Under the pieces are notes generated by a model. It was not told the DNA's origin. It was given only the letters and a program-made list of their open reading frames with translations, and did not search any database. Shown one piece after another: positions 33,492-40,466 of a stretch of 64,000 nt of DNA. Origin of the DNA: an uncultured Paracoccaceae bacterium. Its GTDB lineage: Bacteria > Pseudomonadota > Alphaproteobacteria > Rhodobacterales > Rhodobacteraceae. Location: contig CANMYO010000001.1 of NCBI GenBank assembly GCA_947502145.1, forward strand, positions 1,543,501 to 1,607,500, in the 5' to 3' direction. Position 1 is the first letter of the stretch, and each line of letters begins with the position of its first letter. Both the position numbers and the translations under genes were made by a program.

Positions 33492-34477
33492 GTAACTACG
33501 ACGTAATCGGGATCGGCAATGCAATCGTCGATGTCATTGCACCAGCGCCTGACACGTTCCTTGATATGATGGGGATCGAAAAGGGCATCATGCAGCTTGT
33601 CGAACGCGATCGCGCCGAGGTGCTTTACGCCGCGATGGACGAACGCACGGAAACCCCCGGCGGGTCGGTGGCCAATACGATTGCCGGCCTGGGCGAATTG
33701 GGACTGCAGACCGCCTTTATCGGCAAGGTCAAGGATGACGCTTTGGGGCGGTTTTATGCCGACGGGCTGCAGAAGGCTGGGACCGATTTTCCCAATCCGC
33801 CAACGGCAAATGCCGTTGCACCGACGTCGCGCAGCATGATCTTTGTTTCACCTGACGGTGAACGGTCGATGAACACCTATCTTGGGGCCGGGGCGGACAT
33901 CAGCAGCGCAGATGTCCCGGTCGAAACCTTTGTTGGCAGCAAGGTGTTGTTCCTGGAAGGGTACCTGTTTGACAAGGACGATGGCAAAACCGCTTTTGCA
34001 GAGGCTGCGCGGCAAATGCGAAAGGCGGGTGGTCGCACGGGGATTACCTTGTCGGATCCCTTCTGTGCTGACCGGCACCGCGCGGATTTCCTGCGGTTGA
34101 TTGCCGAAGAAATGGACTTTGTGCTTGGCAACGCCGCCGAATGGACCACGCTTTATGAAACCGACGATCTGGAAAGCGCGCTGGATCAGGCAGCGGCCGT
34201 TTGCGATACGGTTGTTTGCACCCGTTCCGGCGATCCGGTGATCCTGCGGCAGGGTGAAACGCAGGCCGAGGCACCGGTCGCAAGGGTTGTTCCCGTTGAT
34301 GCCACGGGTGCTGGCGACCAATTCGCAGCCGGGTTCCTGTTTGGCTTTATTACCGGGCGCGACTTGGAAACCTGTGGCCGGATGGGTGTTGCCGCGGCAG
34401 CAGAGGTCATCAGCCACATCGGGCCACGCCCGCAGGAAAGCCTGACCAGGATTTTCAAGCAGGCCGGGCTGATCTGA
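33488..34477 (+). CDS. PfkB-family sugar/nucleoside kinase, adenosine kinase-like
   Basis: A 329-residue ribokinase-fold enzyme. MSNYDVIGIGNAIVDVIA begins the Rossmann-like domain, ETPGGSVANTIAGLGELG is PfkB signature 1, and VVPVDATGAGDQFAAGFLFG is signature 2, with the catalytic Asp in GAGD. Relatives in this group are annotated as adenosine kinases, phosphorylating a nucleoside or sugar with ATP. Substrate choice is inferred. The start at 33488 makes an ATGA overlap with nth. Its 3' end overlaps the convergent gene by 23 bases. Confidence 0.9.
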   Translation: MSNYDVIGIGNAIVDVIAPAPDTFLDMMGIEKGIMQLVERDRAEVLYAAMDERTETPGGSVANTIAGLGELGLQTAFIGKVKDDALGRFYADGLQKAGTDFPNPPTANAVAPTSRSMIFVSPDGERSMNTYLGAGADISSADVPVETFVGSKVLFLEGYLFDKDDGKTAFAEAARQMRKAGGRTGITLSDPFCADRHRADFLRLIAEEMDFVLGNAAEWTTLYETDDLESALDQAAAVCDTVVCTRSGDPVILRQGETQAEAPVARVVPVDATGAGDQFAAGFLFGFITGRDLETCGRMGVAAAAEVISHIGPRPQESLTRIFKQAGLI

Positions 34478-35162
34478 GCCAAAGCGCGTCCAGCGCGTCG
34501 ATCTCGGCGACGTCGAACCGATCCTGTTCCAGCCAATAGCGCCCGGATTGAACGATGTAACCGAGCCGCGTTTCTGCGGCTTGGGCCTGCTCGACCGTCT
34601 TGCGGTCAAATTGTAAGGGCCGCACATCGGGCAATTGGTCCCGATGTACCTTTGGAAACACCAGCCGGCTTTCGCTGTCCGACAGATTGACCATCGCGCA
34701 GCCCTGCAATGCCCCTAAGATCATCAGCCGGGCAGATTTGGCTTCCAGACTGCGTAGCGTCACATCCGCCCGCAGCGGATCAGGATCGCCATTGCCATAG
34801 AAATGGGTCGGTGTGTCATCCGGGTAGACCATATCACAGCCCAGCATCGCGATGACCTTTGGCCTCAGCGCCGCGAGGGTCCAGTACGCGGCGGTAAAGG
34901 CCATGGTTCCACCCGCGTAGACAAAGCCGCCAAAGCGATTTTGCAATGGGACATAGTCATCCGCGGTGATCACCTGTTGCTGCGGCGCGACATTCACCGG
35001 ACGTCGGTCAGGTGAAAAATCCTCTGGGTGAATGAGATAGTCCCAGTCCGGACGTACCGACCATGCATTATTGATCGCGACGATTTTGTCGAGGTTGCCA
35101 CGCTCCCACGTGCGGCAGGTCACGACATTGGGGCCGGACCCAAGGATAAGAACGATTGACAC
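34455..35162 (-). CDS. Hypothetical protein, DUF115/MAF-like
   Basis: A 235-residue protein starting at GTG: SIVLILGSGPNVVTCRTWERG, then IVAINNAWSVRPDWDYLIHPEDF, a middle AGGTMAFTAAYWTLAALRPKVIAMLGCDMVY and a C-terminal half without known motifs. The GSGPN loop followed by IAINNA resembles Rossmann-like DUF115/flagellin-glycosyltransferase (MAF) folds, tentatively. The longer frame to 35222 would start at TTG; the GTG at 35162 has AGGA about 10 bases upstream. It lies next to sulfotransferase and glycosyltransferase genes, so a role in surface-sugar modification is possible. Its function is unproven. Confidence 0.6.
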   Translation of the reverse strand: MSIVLILGSGPNVVTCRTWERGNLDKIVAINNAWSVRPDWDYLIHPEDFSPDRRPVNVAPQQQVITADDYVPLQNRFGGFVYAGGTMAFTAAYWTLAALRPKVIAMLGCDMVYPDDTPTHFYGNGDPDPLRADVTLRSLEAKSARLMILGALQGCAMVNLSDSESRLVFPKVHRDQLPDVRPLQFDRKTVEQAQAAETRLGYIVQSGRYWLEQDRFDVAEIDALDALWLRSARPA

Positions 35163-35230
35163 GCCAGAATGTCCTATTTGGATGAAGTACCGGTAAGTTA
35201 GCGCAGGGATACCAAACGCCAAAACGGCAG

Positions 35231-35635
35231 TTAACGCAGTTCCTTGCGGATCATCAGCTTAAGGCCTGACCAGACATCCGTCACTGCACAGACCTTCACA
35301 TCCACGAGACCCATTGGCAGCGCGACTTCGCGGATCGTGTCCTCGGTGATATCTGTGGGCACTTTTGACGACTTCTTGGGCCAGCTCACCCAAATCATGC
35401 CGTCGCGGTCCATCTGTGTACGGGTGCTGGCCAGAACCTGTTCCAATTCGGCGCGGTGCACGGTGAACAGATGGGTGAATTGCTGGTCCGGCGCAACGGG
35501 TGCCCAGTCTGCGGCGGGTGCGTCAGCAAGCAGGTTGGCGTGATAATCGTCCGGCGGATTGATCACGCAGGCCCGCATGTTTTCCTTCAACCCCAGCTTT
35601 TTCCAAAGCGGGGTGCCGGAATAGCCCGTGGTCAT
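35231..35635 (-). CDS. DUF3052 domain protein
   Basis: A 134-residue protein beginning MTTGYSGTPLWKKLGLKENM, the hallmark of DUF3052. A Rossmann-like beta strand follows (RACVINPPDDY), and IWVSWPKKSSKVPTDITEDTIREVALPMGLVDVKVCAVTDVWSGLKLMIRK fills the second half. It has no cofactor motif, and the family function is unknown. It overlaps the upstream sulfotransferase gene by 4 bases. Confidence 0.85.
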   Translation of the reverse strand: MTTGYSGTPLWKKLGLKENMRACVINPPDDYHANLLADAPAADWAPVAPDQQFTHLFTVHRAELEQVLASTRTQMDRDGMIWVSWPKKSSKVPTDITEDTIREVALPMGLVDVKVCAVTDVWSGLKLMIRKELR

Positions 35636-36492
35636 TCGCCCAGCTTGGCGTGGACTTCGTGCAGGTCGATTTCACCAATCGGCATCTTGTTTGAAGGGTC
35701 GTTGAAGTCGTATTTGAACAGCTGAAAATCTTTCTTGTAGATTTCATAGACAAGATGCATCGACAGATCGTCAAAGTAATCCTCGACCGGATGCAGGCGT
35801 TTTGGCCCATGCCCTTCACTTTCGTTGAAGCGCGGGATCGCGGTCAGATCAACGGCGTGGGGTGTTTCGATCTTGTCGAGCACCTGTTGCATGCCGTCGT
35901 TGAAGCTTTCGGTCCAGAAAATCTTGTCATAGCGGCCACCGTTCACGATGAAAGTGCTGATGTGGCCCGACATGGCGGACCAGTGAATGTCGGGATCCAT
36001 CGGGCGGCGCCAGCGGATGGTATCGCGGGCAAACAGCAGGAACCGGCGAAAGGATTTGATCTGGTCAAATTCAAAGCCGGATTCCGGGTCGCCAACCTCG
36101 ATTCCGTATTTCTGGATCAGCAGGGGTACGAGGTTGCCACGATAACGTCGGCCATTGCGCTGAATGCCGCAAATCTTGTCAAAGAAGGATGAAAGTATGC
36201 GGGTGTAGGGATTACGCACGCAGGTAAAGGCAAAGCTGTTATGCGCCTTAACGTTGGCGGTGATCAGCGGCTGGCTGTCGTCCATCGCCCATTTGTGCAT
36301 GCCGTTTTGCGCGTCGTGGATATCGCCGTCAAAGAACGCGCCGTGGTCGGAATAATACATGATCTGACCGATCGTCGAGCAAGCGCATTTGGGCACCACA
36401 CGGTACACAACACTTTCACTTTCCGTCATCCACGTGCCGGGAAAACCCATGAACAGAAACCTCCGATCCGGGCCGAAAATGGCCCGTGACAA
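35632..36492 (-). CDS. Sulfotransferase family 2 protein
   Basis: A 286-residue protein of the carbohydrate sulfotransferase group (PF03567). VVYRVVPKCACSTIGQIMYY near residue 28 is the PAPS 5'-phosphosulfate loop and AFTCVRNPYTRILSSFFDKICG near residue 88 is the 3'-phosphate motif. ERFNE-like and EGHGPKRLHPVEDYFDD segments occur late, as in related enzymes. No signal peptide is visible, so it acts in the cytoplasm. Sulfation of a polysaccharide precursor is likely given the divergent branch glycosyltransferase gene. It is followed by DUF3052 with a 4-base overlap. Confidence 0.85.
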   Translation of the reverse strand: MSRAIFGPDRRFLFMGFPGTWMTESESVVYRVVPKCACSTIGQIMYYSDHGAFFDGDIHDAQNGMHKWAMDDSQPLITANVKAHNSFAFTCVRNPYTRILSSFFDKICGIQRNGRRYRGNLVPLLIQKYGIEVGDPESGFEFDQIKSFRRFLLFARDTIRWRRPMDPDIHWSAMSGHISTFIVNGGRYDKIFWTESFNDGMQQVLDKIETPHAVDLTAIPRFNESEGHGPKRLHPVEDYFDDLSMHLVYEIYKKDFQLFKYDFNDPSNKMPIGEIDLHEVHAKLGE

Positions 36493-36603
36493 TGCATTCT
36501 TCTATTAGTTGACCCTGTGGCGCAAAGAAAGCCTGTATATTCAACACCTGTTCACGCTATGACGTATAAACAATAGTGGAAGTCGAGCAGGACGTTTTCC
36601 CAT

Positions 36604-38181
36604 ATGGCAAAAATTGCCTTCATATTGCTGTGTCACAAGGACCCTGATGCGATTGTGCAGCAGGCCAAACAATTGACGGCCGTCGGCGACTATATTTCGA
36701 TCCACTTTGACGCGCGCGCTCCGAAAGAGGCATTTGCAAAAATCCAGACCGCGCTTGCCGATAACCCGAATGTCACATTTGCAACCAAACGGATCAAATG
36801 TGGCTGGGGTGAATGGTCGCTGGTGCAGGCGACGCTATATGCGGTGGAGGCAGCTGAAACCGCCTTCCCCCGGGCGACCCATTTTTACATGGTGTCGGGT
36901 GATTGCATGGCGATCAAATCGGCCGCCTATGCGCATGACTTTCTGGATTCGCGTGATGTCGATTATGTCGAATGTTTTGATTATTTTGAAAGCGACTGGA
37001 TCAAAACGGGCATGAAGGAAGAGCGGTTGATATACCGCCATTTCTTTAACGAACGTACCCAGCCGCGCCGCTTTTACGCGAGCTTTCGCGCCCAGCAAAA
37101 ATTGGGCCTGAAACGTGAAGTCCCCAGCGATATTCAGGTAATGATCGGGAGCCAGTGGTGGTGTCTGCGCCGCCGCACGATTGAGTGGATCCTTGAATTC
37201 ACCAAGAAGCGCCGCGACGTGATGCGGTTTTTCCGCACGACCTGGATCCCTGATGAGACGTTTTTTCAAACGCTGGTGCGCCATCTGGTGCCCGCCAAGG
37301 AGATTGACACCCGGACCCTGACGTTTCTGATGTTTACCGATTATGGCATGCCGGTGACGTTCTACAACGATCACTATGATCTGCTGCTCAGCCAGGACGC
37401 GTTGTTTGCGCGCAAGATCAGCGGTGAGGCAACAGAACTGAAGTCACGTCTGGGCAAGCTTTACGCCTCTGGTCGTGAAGATTTCAAGATATCGAACGAA
37501 GGGCGCAGCCTGTTCAAGTTCCTGACCGGGCGGGGTCGGATCGGACGGCGGTTTGCGACCCGGTTCTGGGAGACGGAGACGTCACTGGGCCATGAACGTG
37601 AACTGCTTATTCTGGCCTGCAAGAAATGGCATGTCGCAAAGCGCCTGGTGGGGTCGATTCGTCACCACACCAATATCCCGGCGATTGATTATCTGTTCAA
37701 CGAAGAGGATACGGAGATGCCCGATCTGGGGGGGATCCAATCCAGCTTGGGCAAGCGCACGCGGCACCGGAGGGCCTTGATGCGGATGCTGTTTGATTAT
37801 TATGAAACGGACCGACTGATTATCTGTCTGGACACAGCCAGCATCGACCTGATGCAGGATTTCTTTTCGGATCGATCCGTCACAAAGCTGCTTGAAATTG
37901 AATGCAGCTTTACCGACGAATACCTGGCTGGACATGCGCGGCGGGTTGGTCTGGCCGGTGAACAGACCCCGGATGAGGCGCTGGCACAATTGCTGCCCAC
38001 AATCCGCTATGATGTAATATTTGAAAGCGACCGGATCAGGGATTCAAAATTCCCCAACCATCTGCGCATTCGCGAGACCCGCAGCCCAATTGAAAATGCA
38101 CCGGCGATTGGCGCATTCCTGTCAGTCAATGATGAGACGGCCAAGCAGCTTGCCGAAACCCCATACCTGTTTGTCGACTAA
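36604..38181 (+). CDS. Branch-type beta-1,6-N-acetylglucosaminyltransferase-like protein with DUF5928 C-terminus
   Basis: A 525-residue protein with two parts. The N-terminal half (about residues 1-280) matches GT14 core-2/I-branching enzymes: IAFILLCHKDPDAIVQQ, ISIHFDARAP, CGWGEWSLVQATLYAVEAA, FYMVSGDCMAI and GSQWWCLRRRTIEWI. The C-terminal half (from about 310) contains GHERELLILACKKWHVAKRLV and is of the DUF5928 type. It has no signal peptide. It probably adds branches to a surface polysaccharide. A short gap separates it from the divergent sulfotransferase gene and 9 bases from the HIT gene downstream. Confidence 0.82.
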   Translation: MAKIAFILLCHKDPDAIVQQAKQLTAVGDYISIHFDARAPKEAFAKIQTALADNPNVTFATKRIKCGWGEWSLVQATLYAVEAAETAFPRATHFYMVSGDCMAIKSAAYAHDFLDSRDVDYVECFDYFESDWIKTGMKEERLIYRHFFNERTQPRRFYASFRAQQKLGLKREVPSDIQVMIGSQWWCLRRRTIEWILEFTKKRRDVMRFFRTTWIPDETFFQTLVRHLVPAKEIDTRTLTFLMFTDYGMPVTFYNDHYDLLLSQDALFARKISGEATELKSRLGKLYASGREDFKISNEGRSLFKFLTGRGRIGRRFATRFWETETSLGHERELLILACKKWHVAKRLVGSIRHHTNIPAIDYLFNEEDTEMPDLGGIQSSLGKRTRHRRALMRMLFDYYETDRLIICLDTASIDLMQDFFSDRSVTKLLEIECSFTDEYLAGHARRVGLAGEQTPDEALAQLLPTIRYDVIFESDRIRDSKFPNHLRIRETRSPIENAPAIGAFLSVNDETAKQLAETPYLFVD

Positions 38182-38190
38182 GGAGCAGTC

Positions 38191-38553
38191 ATGTTTGATT
38201 ATGACGATCAGAACATCTTTGCCAAAATTCTGCGCGGAGACATTCCCAACAGCACAGTTTTCGAAAATGAATTCGCGCTGGCCTTCAATGACATCCAGCC
38301 GCAGGCGGCGGTGCATGTCCTGGTGATCCCCAAAGGGCCATATGTCTCGCTCGATCATTTTGCGGCTGCGGCTTCCCCGGAAGAGCAGGTCGGATTTTTT
38401 GCAGCCGTTTCAGAGGTGTGCACGATTACCGGTGTGAAAGCAGGGTTTCGGGCGATTGCCAATACACGTGGCCATGGGGTGCAGGATGTACCGCATTTTC
38501 ATCTGCACATCATCGGTGGTCAGCAGTTGGGGCGAATGTTGCCCGCCGGGTGA
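38191..38553 (+). CDS. HIT-family nucleotide hydrolase (Hint-like)
   Basis: A 120-residue protein with the histidine-triad motif VPHFHLHIIGG near residue 100 and the usual opening NIFAKILRGDIPNSTVFENEFALAFNDIQPQAAVHVLVIPKGPY. Hint enzymes hydrolyse purine phosphoramidates or adenylated side products and are cytosolic housekeepers. GAGCAG-type spacing upstream and a 9-base gap to the glycosyltransferase gene suggest co-transcription. Confidence 0.93.
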   Translation: MFDYDDQNIFAKILRGDIPNSTVFENEFALAFNDIQPQAAVHVLVIPKGPYVSLDHFAAAASPEEQVGFFAAVSEVCTITGVKAGFRAIANTRGHGVQDVPHFHLHIIGGQQLGRMLPAG

Positions 38554-38591
38554 CCTGTTTGCTGCGCAAAAGCGCCCCACCCGCCGTGCCA

Positions 38592-39521
38592 TCAACGCGT
38601 TGCGGTCAGCGACAGAAAGACGTCTTCCAGATCCGGTTGTTCTGAGGTCACGTCCTTGATGGCGATACCTGCATTTTGCACATGGCTGAGGATCGCCTCG
38701 GCCGGGGTCAGGCTGGACTTGTAGGTGAAGGACATGGTGCCATCCGCCCGTGCCTGTGACTGGACCCCGTCGGGCATCGGTGGCAACTTTGCCGGCTGGT
38801 TAGGCGTGATGACCAGCGTCTTTTGATCCAGGGTGCCCAAGAGGTTTGCAGTCGTGTCACGCACCACAAGCGCTCCGTGATTGATGATCGCGATTTCGTC
38901 GCACATTGCCTCGGCCTCTTCGAGGTAATGCGTCGTCAGGATAATGGTTTTGCCCTGCCGATTGAGGTCGCGCACATTGTCCCAAAGCAAGTTGCGCAGC
39001 TGGATATCGACACCGGCTGTGGGTTCGTCAAGGACAAGGATCTGTGGGTCATGGACCAGCGCCTTGCCCAGCAGCAACCGGCGGCGCATGCCACCGGACA
39101 ATGACCGGGCGTAGGCCTCTGCCTTGTCGGACAGGCCGATCAGGTCAAGGATCGCATCGGTCCGGCGCTGGGATTTGGGCACCCCGTAAAGTCCGGCCTG
39201 CACATCAAGGGAGCCACGCGGAGTAAAAAACGGGTCGAGGTTGGGTTCCTGCGGCATGATGCCAATGGCGGCGCGCGACTGGCGTGGATTGATGTCCTGA
39301 TCAAAGCCCCAGATTTTGACGGATCCGGCCGATTTGTTGACCAGCCCAGCCAGGATGTTGATCAGCGTGGATTTGCCTGCCCCGTTTGGGCCCAGGAGTC
39401 CGAAGATCGACCCGCGCGGAATGTTGAGGTTGATGCCCTGCAAAGCCTCTTTTGCTGGTGCACGCCCTGTGGCCGCATAGGTTTTCTGCAGACCTTGAAT
39501 TTCAATGGCGTGATCGGTCAT
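38592..39521 (-). CDS. ABC transporter ATP-binding protein, ABC-2 export type
   Basis: A 309-residue ATPase: Walker A LLGPNGAGKSTLIN near residue 42, signature YARSLSGGMRRRLLLGKAL, Walker B ILVLDEPTAGVDIQL, switch ILTTHYLEEAEAM, then a C-terminal regulatory extension of about 80 residues. The text matches YadG/NodI/CcmA-type ATPases that work with ABC-2 permeases to export polysaccharides, lipids or drugs. No permease gene adjoins, which is unusual. The ATG at 39521 follows GGGGGAAAG; a GTG at 39536 is less likely. Confidence 0.9.
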   Translation of the reverse strand: MTDHAIEIQGLQKTYAATGRAPAKEALQGINLNIPRGSIFGLLGPNGAGKSTLINILAGLVNKSAGSVKIWGFDQDINPRQSRAAIGIMPQEPNLDPFFTPRGSLDVQAGLYGVPKSQRRTDAILDLIGLSDKAEAYARSLSGGMRRRLLLGKALVHDPQILVLDEPTAGVDIQLRNLLWDNVRDLNRQGKTIILTTHYLEEAEAMCDEIAIINHGALVVRDTTANLLGTLDQKTLVITPNQPAKLPPMPDGVQSQARADGTMSFTYKSSLTPAEAILSHVQNAGIAIKDVTSEQPDLEDVFLSLTATR

Positions 39522-39604
39522 AGGTCTTTCCCCCACCCAAGTGCTCGTCTAGTGTTGCGCTGATCTTTGGCGGGCATTCCCGCAGCAACCAGACAGGCCT
39601 TCAC

Positions 39605-39793
39605 ATGACACGACCCGCACCGGAAACCAAGATCGTCCACGATTGGCGTATTGCCTGTGATGGGGGTGAAGCGGGCCTTGGCCATCCGCGCGTCTGGCTG
39701 CAAATTCCGCGCGAACACGGTTGGGTCGAATGCCCCTATTGTGACGCGAAGTTCGTGCATGACAGCGCGGATGGAACAGAACTGGCAGGATGA
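39605..39793 (+). CDS. zf-CHCC zinc-finger protein
   Basis: A 62-residue protein: a Cys in WRIACDGG, His in [10 protein letters not shown], and the pair [12 protein letters not shown] give the Cys-His-Cys-Cys set of the zf-CHCC domain. The domain is shared with the complex I accessory subunit NDUFS6, and small free-standing versions are common in alphaproteobacteria. It overlaps the next gene by 4 bases. Confidence 0.9.
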   Translation: MTRPAPETKIVHDWRIACDGGEAGLGHPRVWLQIPREHGWVECPYCDAKFVHDSADGTELAG

Positions 39794-40407
39794 TGAGCCC
39801 GTCAGCGCGCTTAGCAGCTGGGGTCATCGCGATCGCATTTGTTGCGGCGCTGATTGGTCGCCTATTCGTCACGATGGATATTCACGAGACCGGACCCGCT
39901 GGTGCGGTCTGGCATATCTATCGGTTCTTTACGGTCTGGACGAATACGCTGACCGGGGTGCTTTGCGCGGTGATCGCGCTGGGAGGGCATGTGCGAGCAC
40001 CGCTTCAGGCGGGCCTGGCGCTTTGGATTGGTATGGTTGGGATGCTGTTTCACCTGCTTTTGGCGCAATTCGTGAATTATCAGGGCCTGCAATGGGTTTT
40101 GGACCAGATGTTTCACACGGTCATTCCTGCGTCCTATGTTCTGTTTTGGATTGTGTTTTCGCCCAAGACCGGGGTCATGCTGCGGCATGTTCCGCTATGG
40201 GTGGCCTATCCGCTGGGATACTGCATCTATGCCATTTGCCGCGGCCTGATTGATGGGGCTTATCCCTATCCATTCCTTGACCTCGCGACGCTTGGCTGGA
40301 ATGCGCTAGCCGTGAATGTTGTGGGTTTGCTGGTTGTCTTTGCGGTGTTGGGAGCGATCATCGTGGGTGCTGCCAAGCGGCTGGATCGGCCCCGCCAGGC
40401 GGCTTGA
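39790..40407 (+). CDS. Pr6Pr family membrane protein
   Basis: A 205-residue protein with six predicted membrane helices. [43 protein letters not shown] and [25 protein letters not shown] are typical of Pr6Pr (FAR-17a/AIG1-like) proteins. Function is unknown; some relatives are hydrolases acting on fatty-acid esters, and no such residues can be proven here. It is coupled to the zinc-finger gene and lies 59 bases before polA. Confidence 0.85.
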   Translation: MMSPSARLAAGVIAIAFVAALIGRLFVTMDIHETGPAGAVWHIYRFFTVWTNTLTGVLCAVIALGGHVRAPLQAGLALWIGMVGMLFHLLLAQFVNYQGLQWVLDQMFHTVIPASYVLFWIVFSPKTGVMLRHVPLWVAYPLGYCIYAICRGLIDGAYPYPFLDLATLGWNALAVNVVGLLVVFAVLGAIIVGAAKRLDRPRQAA

Positions 40408-40466
40408 ATCGCGCTGGCAGCACTGTGCTGTTCATGACAAGTTAGGCAAAACGAAAGGGGATCGTC

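Noticed and set aside
40430-40444. GTTC-N7-GTTA before polA, resembling an alphaproteobacterial LexA box
   Set aside because: The second half-site has a mismatch (GTTA for GTTC), and polA is not usually SOS-controlled.
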